Translations under genes and position numbers: made by a program | The notes under the pieces: generated by a model | What the model was told of the DNA's origin: nothing | Databases searched by the model: none | What the model saw: only the letters and a program-made list of their open reading frames with translations | Shown: piece by piece, positions 1 through 11,579 of the stretch | How positions within the stretch are numbered: position 1 is the stretch's first letter | Layout: each line of letters begins with the position of its first letter | Assembly (NCBI GenBank): GCA_963969345.1 | Contig: OZ017767.1 | Span: 8,460,739-8,524,738 of the forward strand | Length of the DNA stretch: 64,000 nucleotides | Direction: 5' to 3' | Source: Turbatrix aceti | Lineage: Eukaryota > Nematoda > Chromadorea > Rhabditida > Panagrolaimidae

Positions 1-2224
1 TTCGAAAACGTGAAATTCGAACAAACAGACAAAAAATTTGATTTTTAGACAAGTATTTGTGCTTATAAACGTTTTTCAAAAGTCCGAAAAACCGTTTCAA
101 GTATGATTGCGGAAATAAATACCGTAGAGAGCTGCAAAAGTGGAAAAAAATGCCCAATTAAACGATAAAGTTATGTTTTTACATAAGAGCATGCAGATTG
201 TTTTTGGGAACCATAGAGGTGAGTTCCAAAAAACAAAACCTGATTTTTCAGATGCTTGATTCGATTTCTGAGAGTTTCTAACCGCAATTTTTTATGGCAC
301 AAGAAACTCAATAGCATGCTATACTAGTATTTCCAAAAAACATTTAGCATATCTAAATTTTGGTATCTTAGATTTTTGAATTTTGCCGACACTATTTTGG
401 ATGTTGTATGTCGGGAACAGTGCGGTTATTATTTTGTAGAAGCCTATGATTTTCTGTATTGGTAAGAACAAATTACAAAAACGATATAAGTCTACAGGCA
501 TTTAGAAAACATAAATACATATGTAGAAGATTATTAATTTTAAAATAAACAGATAAAGAGCGCGAATACTAGTTCAAATCAAACTACGGGAGATGTCAAG
601 CCAATCCAAAAGATCGGGGCAAAGCATGCGCGCTCGTTCTAACAAATAGTTGACTGTTAGAATAGCTAAAAAAACAAAAAAAAACAATCTCGATACTCAT
701 CATTGTCTCTAATTTTGTGATGAGTTATTATGCACGAATAAGAGTAATAAAGTAAAGTAAAAAGTAAAAAGTAAAATAGTTAAAATATTGCTAATTAAAT
801 TTGAGCCACAATTTCAACTTTATAGTATCATTCATTCTTTAAAAAATTACTACACTTAATTTCACAGTGTAAAATGCCCACTAACGATATGAGAGGGATG
901 TTGCATGATCCCTTCAGATGTTACATCATCGGGCGAGAGGGCGGCGCGGCCGAAAAGCGTGAATGGGATACGCAAGTCAATTGTTAAAGATAAGAAAGTA
1001 AATCCCGTATACAAATTTAAAAAAATCTTGAACATACATATACTTGAATTTGTGCTAAATTCACGATTTAATTTTTTTTATCGTGAAAAGTAAATAAAAA
1101 CTGAACACAATTCAATGATTCAAATTCAATTGTAGTAAGAAATTGACTTCAACGGCGCTATCGTTAACGTGAGGCAAAGGATGGTGGCAACTCATGATCA
1201 GCGATCAAACGAGAGATGAAAAAAAATGCATGACGCTTTTTTTGGGTAAAAAAATGTCATGTTGTAGGTGTTCATTCTAAAATGTAAAAAAATACAGTTA
1301 TCTCGCAGAAACCGTCATATTTATTCGTAACTCAATATTAAATAAAACGAAAAAAATTGTTTTCTTGAGGTCCTTCCTTTTAATGCTTTGCAGACTTTTG
1401 CATTTACCTTGCTTTTTTCTGCCTTTTAATTGACAATTTTTTCGATTTAGGAGAGGAGGCACAGAATTTTTTAACAGGTCTATTTTTTGTCTCATTTCTT
1501 TGGATGAACCAAGATTCGGCTCAACCTCTTCGGCAACAAAGCCGCATCTGTCAACGTGTCTGTTCCGCCTCTTGAAATGGTTATTCGGTTTGAGCTAGCG
1601 TAAAAAGATTTATTATTTTTCCCTGACTCAAACAAAGCCATGACCGTTCATTTTTTATTCGTGTTTTTTTATAATAGCAAGAATGAAGAATAGCAGTGTC
1701 TCAATCGTTTTTTTTAATTCTGAAAAAACACCGATCGAAATTCTTAGAAATTCATGTGTTCTTTGTCAAGGTGTTGCATGCTGTGTGTGGTTTATTTAAA
1801 AACTTTAATGCACATGTGTAATTAGCTGTTTTAAACATTGTTACCTGTCATATTTATTAAAACAATTAATGCTACACATGTGCTTAATCAACTTCTTGGA
1901 AAAAGTAGGCAACAAGGTAGAATGTTTAGTAGGCACATATTGACGCCTACGTGGAGCAAGTCCTCAGCATTACTGAAAAACCACGAATCGGACAACAAGC
2001 TGACTCTCCATCCTTGTAACGAAATGTGTTTTTATTTCTGTCGTTTTTATCCCCGTGCCAATGAAAAGGAGAACTTTTTTTCCCGCTGTCATGTGCTCTG
2101 CTGATTGTGAGTACAATATCTAAAAAGAACATTGGAAAATAGTTGAAACGCGCCAAACTACAAACAGACTCATGTTTTCCGTTGTCGCTGACCGACATTG
2201 ATCGCGTCATTCATTTGAATTGAT
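1..2224. other. AT-rich region, no gene recognised
   Basis: No open reading frame here has a recognisable motif, credible splice pattern or homology to the rest of the window. Short ORFs are of the length expected by chance in AT-rich DNA. A small AGTAAA-type simple repeat lies near 748-778. I see no RNA gene. Confidence 0.5.
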
Positions 2225-2231
2225 ACAAAGG

Positions 2232-2545
2232 GAATTTATTTGTTATTTTGGACACTTCACTGAACGTTATGATTCGAAGCAGTTTATACCCCATCCCTGG
2301 AAGACCAATACCGTAGGTTTTCACAATAACGAGAAAAGGGATTTTTTTTAAGTATCAAAATATGCTTTCAGGATGAGAATTTTTGTTATCGCTAATCTAA
2401 TGTAAGGGAAATAAATGCCAACCGCACTGCGCGATCTGCCTTTGTGAAGACTCTGCTAGTTGCTCTAAAAAGACTTCAGATGCTCCACCAAAGGTGTGCA
2501 AAAAATGCAACGCGTTCTGCCAAACAGCCGATTATCAACAAATTA
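2232..2545 (+). pseudogene. Broken copy 1 of the Cys/His-tail gene
   Basis: Two fragments of the intact gene at 6072-7245 can be read. Near 2250-2275 the peptide VILDTSLNV matches the end of exon 2 (WDTSLNV). From about 2418 the zinc-binding-like tail follows: PHCAIC, then SCSKKTSDAPPKVCKKCNAFCQTAD, split here by its internal spacing (PPKVCKKC, CNAFCQTAD). The middle is deleted, the tail loses its CFDAH segment, and no start remains. The copy ends where the inverted-repeat element begins, so the insertion may have truncated it. Non-functional by inference. Confidence 0.6.
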
Positions 2546-4288
2546 AGACAGACTCTGCGAGAAAATTTAGGATGGACGACCCAGCACTTTTTACACTTTC
2601 AAATGTTTTGAGTCTAAGTTGTAGGCCTTTTGGGGCAAGGTCTAAAACCGCGATATTTTGATTTAAAAAAATCAGATTCTGGAGATTTGGCTTCAGAAGT
2701 GTTTTTCATCAAAATTATTCCACAAGTTTCTTTGGAAATGTAATGATCTGAAAATTTTTATACGGGGGTTTTGGGGGAAGGGGAATTCAGTGACATACTC
2801 AGAATTTTTAAAAAACATCTGCAAGTATTTTTTTATTAATTTCACGTTTACTAAAAAATTTGCAGCGTCCGTGTACTATCCACCGGAACGGGTTTGACAA
2901 GCCTATCTTGTAGCCCGTTTTTTTCTACGTATTATCGAATCAATGAAAAAAAAATAAGTGGTCGAGCCAATGGCGATATCGGGGCATTTGTAGCTGTGAA
3001 GGGTCGGATAATGGTTAAAGATAGGACGCGCTCGCTGCCTGCACTCTCTCTGCTCTCACTGGTCCCTCACTAGTTTCTTTTCGTACAGCGCGCGGTGCTC
3101 TCTTTCGCGCGCCTCCGGCTGTGGCCTGGTCCAAATTCAAATGTTTTACTTTTTTGTGTTAGATTTGTATTTGTGATATTATTTGAAACATTTTGACGCA
3201 TTTTTTGAAATTATTGGACAAAATTTGATCAAAATCGAGTAGGGTACGGTAGAAAAAATCCACAGATCTTCAAAATGCAGCACAAATTCTGAAAATTTCA
3301 GTATAGACTAAAAACTAAATTTCCTTTTGAATAACTTACTCAATTTTTTGATATTGAATCAATAAATGACCAAAAAAACGTTTTTTTCCGGAAATTTGAA
3401 AATTTCGGAACTTTTAAGAACTTTGATCAAAAAGTGAATATCACCAATCGATACAGCAGTATCTTTTCTATCAACAACGAAGTTTTCAGCTACTTACCAT
3501 GTTGTGTGGTCATACGGTAGCGATTCTCCCGAACCCTACTTGTTAAAACGCCTGAGGCCGTGGTGAAGCATTTCTTAACAAAACGCGAAAAAACATCTTG
3601 TAGGAATTTTTTCGGCCTACAAAACGGTGTAACCCCTGAATTTGTATCTATTTTTTTGGCTTCACAATATTAATTCGCGCAGCATACACTCATTTTGGGT
3701 TTCAATTTTCCGAAAAAAGGCGCGAGAAAGAGAGCACCGCGCGCTGTACGAAAAGAAACCACTGAAAGCAGCGAGAGTGCAGGCAGCGAGCGCGTCTTAT
3801 TTTTGACCATTATCCGACCCTTCACAGCTACAAATGCCCCGATATCGCCATTGGCTCGACCACTTATTTTTTTTTCATTGATTCGATAATACGTAGAAAA
3901 AAACGGGCTACAAGATAGGCTTGTCAAACCCGTTCCGGTGGATATTACACGGACGCCGCAAAATTTTTAGTAAACATGAAATTAATAAAAAAATACTTGC
4001 AGATGTTTTTTAAAAATTCTGAGTATGTCACTGAATTCCCCTTCCCCCAAAACCCCTGTATAAAAATTTTCAGATCTTTACATTTCCAAAGAAACTTGTG
4101 AAATAGTTTTGATGAAAAACACTTCTGAAATCAAATCTCCAGAATCCGATTTTTTTAAATCAAAATATTGCGGTTTTAGACCTTGCCCCAAAAGGCCTAC
4201 AACTTAGACTCAAAACATTTGAAAGTGTAAAAAGTGCTGGGTCGTACTCTCCCCCTTGTTCCTAAATTTTCTCGCAGAGTCTGTCTTA
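2544..4288. mobile_element. Large inverted-repeat (foldback-type) non-autonomous element
   Basis: The two ends are matching inverted sequences: TAAGACAGACTCTGCGAG from 2544 and its reverse complement ending at 4288. The arms (about 2544-3118 and 3715-4288) are near-identical reverse complements for roughly 570 bases. They include a run around a poly-A tract and the CACCGCGCGCTGTACG segment. The central spacer of about 600 bases is AT-rich and unique. No coding sequence is seen, so any movement would need a transposase supplied elsewhere. Similar sequence recurs at 4480-4985. Confidence 0.75.
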
Positions 4289-4479
4289 AAACTTCGATTA
4301 ATTTTTTGTTATGCGCTTGTTTGTCCCCTGATTGGTATTCGCTGCATCGTTTATGTCAACGGATCAAATCGCTTGACGTTGTAGTCGTATAATTTGTAGA
4401 AAGTAAAATGTTTGGTTTGGAGATTTGTCGTCAAAACGACCAAAAAACCCCCTTTTTGCGCGTGCGCGCGCGCGTGCGC

Positions 4480-4985
4480 ACTTCCCGCCATTTTTTTGAG
4501 GGGGTTTTTGGTCTTTTTGACGACAAATCGGGACCTAAAAGGTGATTCCATCCCCTAAATTTTTCTAACGGAAACTTCATGTTGAGCCAAAAAAATCGCT
4601 CTTTCAGATAGGATATATGAAAATGCGTGATCATTTTTTTTGGGCGTGGTAAAGCCCAATTTTGTGACGCCAAAATTCAAATACTTGCAAAAAAAATACT
4701 TGCAGTTGTTTTTTCAAAAATTTGAGTATGCTGTCGTATTCCGTGTCCTCTGAAACCCCCGTAAACAAATTTTCAGATTTTTTGCTTGGAAACGAAGCGC
4801 GCGCCATTCTTTTTTGGGGAGAACTATGAAAACACATCTGAAGCCAAATCTACAGAATCCGATTTTTAAAAAATCTAATATTGCGGTTATAGACTGCCCT
4901 TAGGGTCTTCTACAACTGAGACTCAAATCATTTGAAAGTGTAAAAATTGAGGGGTCGTCGAATGTAAATCGGCTCGCAGACTATC
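4480..4985. repeat. Diverged single arm of the 2544-4288 element
   Basis: This stretch resembles the right arm of the neighbouring inverted-repeat element. Shared elements include the AAACCCCCGTA / AAATTTTCAGAT block, the ATCTGAAGCCAAATC block, ACTCAAATCATTTGAAAGTG and a terminal CTCGCAGA. It has many substitutions, so it is an older copy. It separates pseudogene copies 1 and 2 of the Cys/His gene. Confidence 0.55.
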
Positions 4986-5008
4986 TATTAATGTACGTTT
5001 TATTGTGA

Positions 5009-5475
5009 TTCTGGACACTTCGCTGAATGTTAGCCTGACGAATTTTTCAAACTCTGTTGGAGGCCTGCCTTTCTACTTACTGATCTATGATTCTGAATTG
5101 GAACGATATTCTCCGCTTTTTTGGAAGCCCAACAGTGTATGTTTTATTAACGCCAATATTTCTGTTTTTTTATCAACTTCATTTTAGCACGTTGACTGTG
5201 ACTCTTTGCCGCACGATGATTTTCTGCATAAAAGGTGTTCTGTCATCGATGTTTCTGCTATCACAAATGCGATCCGTACTGCCTTCCTTCGCAACCCTTT
5301 TGAAATTGGATGTTCCAAGGTTACCCCAAAATCGTCGCCAATAGTCAGTGGCAAGTGTAACGCGTTCTGCCAAACTGCCAAGTGTTATGAAGCCCATGTC
5401 AAAATCTGCCCGCGTCCACTCTCCGAGCTGCAGAAAAATGCAATTGCGATGATCAAAATTTCTGATTTCTGCTGA
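5009..5475 (+). pseudogene. Broken copy 2 of the Cys/His-tail gene
   Basis: The end of exon 2 (DTSLNVSLTNFSNS, then YDSELERYSPLFW) is followed by a GTATG donor-like site, a TTTTAG acceptor near 5187 and a degenerate exon 3. The tail still reads GKCNAFCQTAKCYEAH, VKICPRPLSELQ and stops at TGA. The N-terminal coiled-coil exon and the first Cys pairs of the tail are missing. A remnant or short truncated gene; a pseudogene is the simpler reading. Confidence 0.55.
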
Positions 5476-5671
5476 ATTTTTGTACGCATGAAAAGTGTTA
5501 TTCTGGTTTGTAAAAATAAATTTGATGAATTTGAACGCATCATTTTGCGGAAACAAGGAAAACTTTTTGCTTTGCTCTCGCGCCGAAAACTTCTGAATAC
5601 TTATTGAACGCAGTGGCAATCCGAATAGGATCAAATGCGTCAAAACAAATCAAGATTTGAAGCCTATCATC

Positions 5672-5743
5672 TGCTTCAGATGCAACTGTTTCTGCCAAAC
5701 AATCGACTGTTTTGACGCTCAATCGAAAATCTGTCATTTTTGA
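5672..5743 (+). pseudogene. Short third tail fragment of the Cys/His gene
   Basis: A 23-codon stretch reads CFRCNCFCQTIDCFDAQSKI and ends CHF-stop. It matches the last Cys/His cluster of the intact gene at 6072-7245. Nothing upstream belongs to the family, so it is an isolated relic between copy 2 and the intact gene. Confidence 0.5.
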
Positions 5744-6071
5744 GTGTTAGTGGGTTTGCGAGTAATTGTTTCTCTGTATGTTTTTTACAACATAATTTTT
5801 GTGCGCATAAAAGTTTATTTTTCTGTATTTTTACCCGGTGAACTTATGTACCTCATATTTTTCCCATTTTTTGATTCACAACGGACACTCTTTATTTTTT
5901 TATCATTTTACTCACGCGTTTTTGTCAGCCGACCGTGCTTATCAGACCGACTAAGTAAGAAGGTTGGTTCGTTATCTCTTTTTAAGTTGACCGTTTTTAC
6001 CTGTCGGAATCATTTCTACGTTTTAGGAGCGTTTGCTTTGTCGTTTTTACTTTCCATCGTTGACTGCAACT

Positions 6072-7245
6072 ATGTCTTCTGCTATCCAAGCCGTCGATAT
6101 TGCCATCAAAAAAATTCAGCGTAAGATTGACTGTTTGTTTTTAAAAGAGCTGGGATTATCATTTTAGAACAAATTTCTGGTATGAATGCGGATTCCGATA
6201 ATTTTTTAAACTTGAGTGAAAAACTTACTCAACTGCTGATTCGCCGAAATCTTCTGAAAACGTATTCTGAAGAAATGGTTCAACGCATCGAGAAAGTCAA
6301 CGGGGACATCGACAAGCGCAAGGAAGAACTCGAAGGCGAACGAGCGGAACGCATCGCTAACATCAAGCACGAATTTGAACAAAAAGTCGCAGCTCTGCCT
6401 GCAATCGCTGACGTCAAAGTTATTCAAGAAGCTGTCGTGAAGCCTGGATCTACTGAAATCAAACCAACGGAATTTATCGACGAGATAACTCAGGAACTTA
6501 AAAAATACATCAAACGATATTCCGATTACTATCCAACAAGCGTCAGCGACAAAGAAAACTTTTTTCGTGCTTTGAGTTTTTCACATCATTGTAGGCGTTG
6601 CTATAGCTTCGCTTTACCTCCTTTTAAAACTTATATTTCGATTACTCATTATAAAAATGGCATTGATGATGACGTTAAGGCATGGTTTCTAGCTGCCGAA
6701 CTGCAAGCTGACACAAGTTTTCCATTGTCTTTGATCCACGTGGATCGCATCATACATTCGAACTGCTCTAATACTTTTCCCATTGTTATTTGGGACACTT
6801 CACTGAACGTTATCTTATTCAATTTTTCAATGTCTAATAATTCTCACGAGGCATACTTTTTAACCTACGACTCTGAATTAAAGAGGTTTGCACCTCTTTT
6901 CTTTAACAGTAAAAAGAGAATCTACGACGTATGTTTTTTTATCGGACAAAAATAACACATTTTGTTTATCTGCTTTAGAACAAGTTTTGTCAGAAATGTT
7001 TTGACATTCTATCTGAGCAACATGAATGCAAGCCGCACTGTCCTATCTGCCTTCGCTCCGGGAATCCATCTGACATTGGTTGTTCTAAAGAGACACCAGA
7101 ATCAACACCACTGATCTGCGGAAACTGCGACGCATTCTGCCAAACCGTCGAATGTTTTGATGCGCATGCCAAAATCTGTCCTCGACCTTTTACGCAGCTG
7201 CAGCAAAACGCAGTCAAAATCATTAAACGTATTCATTTTCGCTAA
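6072..7245 (+). CDS. Coiled-coil protein with Cys/His zinc-binding-like tail (intact member)
   Basis: Three exons join in frame: 6072-6120, 6168-6928 and 6979-7245, giving 358 residues. The introns are 47 and 50 bases, with GTAAG/GTATG donors and TTTTAG/CTTTAG acceptors. Residues 20-120 are charged and heptad-like (EEMVQRIEKVNGDIDKRKEE), so probably coiled coil. The middle contains a CRRC pair and the WDTSLNV segment. The last exon is dense in Cys/His: FCQKCFDILSEQHEC, CPIC, ICGNCDAFCQTVECFDAH, ICPRP. This spacing suggests two or more bound zinc ions. I do not recognise the family; similar Cys/His tails occur in transposon-linked nematode proteins, which is only a suggestion. It converges on the esterase gene, with 113 bases between the stops. 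Confidence 0.65.
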
Positions 7246-7358
7246 ATTTTTTACCCACGATTAATTCTGTTTGGATAATGTTGTATTGAAAAATAATAAA
7301 TTCAAATTCTATCAGTGTTCGGAATAACTTTAAAAAGTTCATTTTCCTGATTTTCCAA

Positions 7359-9474
7359 CTATTCACGAACTCGTTTGCTCGTAATAACATCAAATCCGTA
7401 TTTTCTGGCAAAATTGTCCCAGAATTCTACGGCACCTGGACGAGGGAAACTTTCGCTAGACAGTTGAGGCGAGATGTCAACGTAACGTCTTTCACCACTG
7501 TCATCCATGCTGTTCCACGTTAATTTTGCGCTCGATGGATCACCGCTTCGGGCAAAGTTGACCAGTGAATCGCAGATGACCGATGTTATGAAGTCGTCCT
7601 CGGTGGTTTTTTTGAACGGTCCGACGACGTCGATGCCGAACATGAATGGGTATTCTGCTCCGTGATATGCTCCTGAAAATTGAAAAAAATAGGCATTTTT
7701 AGGAAACAAAAAAAATGCCGAAATCGGTGTTTCATTAAAATGGAATGCGTACGTTTATGTTTTTGTGTTCGATTCTCACCTTTAATAACGTGTCGCTCCG
7801 AAAACATGGAATCATTGAAATGTGATGTGCAGTAAAGAAAAACCTTAGACCCGGTTTGATTCCTCAAATCAGCCTCTCTGAGGCCGGGAACGACGAACCA
7901 AATGTCGCTGAGCATCTGAACGTAAACAAAAAACGCGGTTTCATCATTTTCTTTGCCAAAGTAGTGATCGTAAACGTCGTTGGCGGCTTCTTCCTGTCTA
8001 CCCAAAAATATTGCTTCCGGAAGAATCAGACTTTTAACCAGCTTTTTCACATCTGATAACTTGAAATTCAGAATCCGATCTTCCGAGAGGACGAATTGTG
8101 ATTTGTGATCGTGTTCGATTACTGCAAAGTTACTATGTTTACAAATTTTTATGGATGTAAGTTTTACCGAAATAAGCAGCTTCCTCAGCTGTAAAACCAA
8201 TGATAACTGGTTTAGGCGGGGATTGGATCAGAAGTTGCTCGACAGGTGCCGGGAAAAAGTCGCCGTCGATTCGTGGATGAAAAAGTACCAAGTTTGTTGG
8301 ACCGGCAGTTGTGGTATTTCTTTGGTTTTTGGTAACCTGAATTGAAGAAAGTCAGTAAATGACTATTGTTGGGGGATTCGGAACCGAAAAACTCAAACTG
8401 TGGAACCAAACCAATGTTTTTTGGATGCCCTTATCAAATTTTTTGTTTGACTCAAAAAATTTTTCGTTAAGGTTTTTTTACAGATTTGTAAACAGAAAGT
8501 AAATACATATCTTACCAAAGTGTTTGTAGCAGCGTAAAACTCATCAATAGAAATCGACGAAAAAGCTTCCTTCAGATTTTTGTCATCCGGAACACCCAAA
8601 ATCTTTGCGAGATCCAAAGTATTGTCGACGACGTCGTCGTTCAGTGCCCAATAACTCAGCGTTGAACCACTCATTTCAACGAATCGATCGATGAGGTCTA
8701 AATTATGAAGTTTTACAAAAAATGATATTTCGTAAAAACTCAAACCCCTGGAATGCGGAGAAATAGACAACGCTGAAACACTTCCTCCACCTGCCGAAAG
8801 TCCAAACGCGGTAATTCTTTCCGGATCACCGCCAAAAGATTTGACATTGCGTCGAATGAACTCAAAAGCCTCCTTTTGATCCCAGTATCCGAGATTTCCA
8901 GGTAGACGATCGTCACCGGTAGATCCAAAACCCAAAACACTCAATCTGTACTGGATTGTGATAATTATGGCATCCCGGCTTGCAAAATTTTTTCCGATGA
9001 CACGGTAGCCGTAGTTTCGTGCACATCCTTCCTGGTAGCCTCCACCGTGGACGTACACCAGCACAGGTAGCAGTTCGGATTTTTTCTTGGGGTTTTGTTG
9101 GGGTCGGATAAGGTTTAGATAAAGACAATCCTCGCTGTACAAAAAATATGATTCTTTCGGCGGCTGAGAAAGCGGCCAGGAGCAAGGTGGCATTTTTTGG
9201 GCCAGGTAAGGGGCCGTAAATGGCTCTACGGGGATGGGTTTCTGAAAATTTATTTTAAAAATTCTTCGTTAACATAAAAAAAAATCCGAACTTCGAATCT
9301 ACGGCTTCCAATAGGTGCCGCAGCATATGGAACACCCAGAAATACATCAGCGACAAAATCATCCGCCAATCGAGCAGCAAATCCAATCACCTGACCAAGC
9401 CCGGTGTCGACAGGGACGTCGTGGAGGTAGCCACCCGGCTTGGTTGTCGCACAACCGTTTGCGTTTCCAGTCAT
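7359..9474 (-). CDS. Carboxylesterase/cholinesterase-family hydrolase (type B)
   Basis: Six exons join in frame: 9474-9292, 9241-8746, 8697-8516, 8336-8168, 8121-7780 and 7672-7359, about 561 residues, the usual family length. Family marks in order are FLGVPYAAAP, EDCLYLN, the oxyanion-hole segment YVHGGGYQEG, the nucleophile elbow GLSAGGGS (Ser about 210), FHPRIDGDFFP, GFTAEEA (probable acidic residue) and YHGAEYPFMFG (catalytic His). The triad looks complete, so ester hydrolysis is likely; the substrate is unknown. The elbow carries Leu where most members have Glu (GESAG). I chose ATG 9474, but an acceptor-like CTACAG at about 9505 leaves the frame open upstream. A signal-peptide exon may therefore lie beyond the foldback element starting at 9562. 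Confidence 0.85.
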
Positions 9475-9968
9475 CACACTGATGTGAGACAACCCGTTCT
9501 GTCGTCGCTGTAGTATCGGTACTATTTATTTGAAGAACTACACACGAACGTATGTATGTACATATAAGACGAGGACAATAAAAATTTTTTTTGTCATGCT
9601 ATTTTTTTGCCTTTTTTTTAGAATTCACTTCTTGAAGAAGTAAACTGACTGTAAAAACCAAATTTCTTCAAATAGGAAATAAAACACCCCATGTTTTTTC
9701 ATTTTTCATCATTTTTACAAAATGACGTCTCAACAGTTGTCTTGGACGCAAAAAGATGCACAATCGCAGTTTTTGATATCAGTCGATTTTGCAGATGTAA
9801 ACTTAGTGATTTTGCAATAAAATAGAACAACGTTTTTGAATTGGAAGTAAGTGTAGTGATTTTTATGAATGTGCTGCCATGCTGAGTATCTCTTGCTTTT
9901 TTTACAATTTATTTCTATATAAGTATCGGTCAAACGTATTTTTCACAAAAACAAAACAAAGATGTGCA

Positions 9969-10250
9969 CGCTATCCACTACGAAGTGAGTAGCTTCTGCG
10001 CGCAAAAGAGAGGGAGACGCTATCCACTACGAAGTGAGTAGCTTCTGCGCGCAAAAGAAAGGGAGACGCTATCCACTACGAAGTGAGTAGCTTCTGCGCG
10101 CAAAAGAGAGGGAGACGCTATCCACTACGAAGTGAGTAGCTTCTGCGCGCAAAAGAGAGGGAGACGCTATCCACTACGAAGTGGGTAGCTTCTGCGCGCA
10201 AAAGAGAGGGAGACGCTATCCACTACGAAGTGGGTAGCTTCTGCGCGCAT
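9969..10250. repeat. 49-base tandem repeat, six units (left arm of foldback element)
   Basis: Six head-to-tail copies of a 49-base unit containing GCTATCCACTACGAAGTG and GCTTCTGCGCGCAAAAGAG. Units differ by single bases (GTGAGTAG or GTGGGTAG; AGAGAGGG or AGAAAGGG). Each unit pairs with the inverted copies at 10965-11215. Confidence 0.85.
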
Positions 10251-10964
10251 AAAAGAGAGAAAAGAGAAAGCGCGCAGATGGGTGGTTCTTCGTTGATAGA
10301 TTCTGATGGATTCTGGTCGTCGCTGTGCCGCGATGAATTTTCCGGTGGCATTTCATAGACACTGCAAAAGCATCTTCGTAAAACCACAATTCAGAAATGG
10401 TGCGCTCAAAACAATTCTTACCGTGAGTGATAACGGGTCACCTGTGCAAGCATCGGCTGGTATCACTGCTGGCACTGGCCGTGGAAATCATTGAGGCGAT
10501 GAGAACAGAGAAAATGGCAACGGAAATCGATGCAAAAACGTTGACAATCGATTGAGGAACGATCGCGTTCCGTTTTTTGAACGTCAGAACAACACGTTCA
10601 AACAGCGCGTGCGCACATTTTCTTTAACAGATCGCGAACGTTCCTCACTTTGCTAATTGTGAACAATGGATTGTCAACGTTTTTGCATCGATTTCCGTTG
10701 CCGTTTCTCTGTTCTCATCGCCTCAATGATTTTCACGGCCAGTGCCAGCAGTGATACCAGCCGATGCTTGCACAGGTGACCCGTTATCACTCACGGTAAG
10801 AATTGTGTTGAGCGCACCATTTCTGAATTGTGGTTTTACGAAGATGCTTTTGCAGTGTCTATGAAATGCCACCGGAAAATTCATCGCGGCACAGCGACGA
10901 CCAGAATCCATCAGAATCTATCAACGAAGAACCACCCATCTGCGCGCTTTCTCTTTTCTCTCTT

Positions 10965-11215
10965 TTATGCGCGCAGAAGCTACCCACTTCGTAGTGGATA
11001 GCGTCTCCCTTTCTTTTGCGCGCAGAAGCTACTCACTTCGTAGTGGATAGCGTCTCCCTCTCTTTTGCGCGCAGAAGCTACTCACTTCGTAGTGGATAGC
11101 GTCTCCCTCTCTTTTGCGCGCAGAAGCTACCCACTTCGTAGTGGATAGCGTCTCCCTCTCTTTTGCGCGCAGAAGCTACTCACTTCGTAGTGGATAGCGT
11201 CTCCCTCTCTTTTGG
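10965..11215. repeat. 49-base tandem repeat, five units (right arm of foldback element)
   Basis: Five copies of the reverse complement of the left-arm unit (CACTTCGTAGTGGATAGC, CTCTCTTTTGCGCGCAGAAG). There is one unit fewer than on the left, as expected if unit number changes by slippage or unequal exchange. Confidence 0.85.
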
Positions 11216-11579
11216 GTGCACATCTTTGTTTTGTTTTGATTTGTTTGCAATTTGTTGATAATAAATACGAAAATCTTTATTCGCCAACATGTGCAACAAG
11301 AAATGACATAAATTATGAATAGTGCTTCTGTTCAACTCAAAGTAGAAGTAAACTACTCGATTTTGACAAAAATGCAAAAAAATGGTTCTGAACGTGAATT
11401 TCAACTTGGCGTTTTCAGAGAATCCAATAAATCGTAATTTTAGCTTCTTTTGTTTTAGCTCAGACGCTTTCTACAATAAAAACGCAAAAACATGAAAATG
11501 ATGATGTCACAAATTTGCTTTCAAAAAATGGGGAAAAATAAGCATGACAAAAAAAATTTTTATTGTCCTCGTCTTATAT

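Larger units (their letters stand above)
9562..11579. mobile_element. 2.0 kb foldback/palindromic element
   Basis: Perfect 39-base terminal inverted repeats lie at 9562-9600 and 11541-11579 (outer end ATATAAGACGAGGACAATAA). Inside is a second, much longer inverted repeat: arms about 9969-10553 and 10667-11215, around a short centre with its own smaller inverted motifs (GAGGAACGATCGCG against CGCGAACGTTCCTC). The outer parts of the arms are made of 49-base tandem units. No transposase is encoded. The two 62-codon ORFs inside are the same sequence read from each arm. The structure fits a Foldback-type transposon. It lies directly upstream of the esterase gene. Confidence 0.8.

Noticed and set aside
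3670..3927. ORFs inside the 2544-4288 element as genes
   Set aside because: They are overlapping frames on both strands of one inverted-repeat arm and lack motifs.
9475..9492. Start of the esterase at 9492
   Set aside because: That codon is TTG; the first in-frame ATG is at 9474.
9969..10250. CRISPR-like repeats
   Set aside because: The 49-base units are joined head to tail without unique spacers, in an animal genome.
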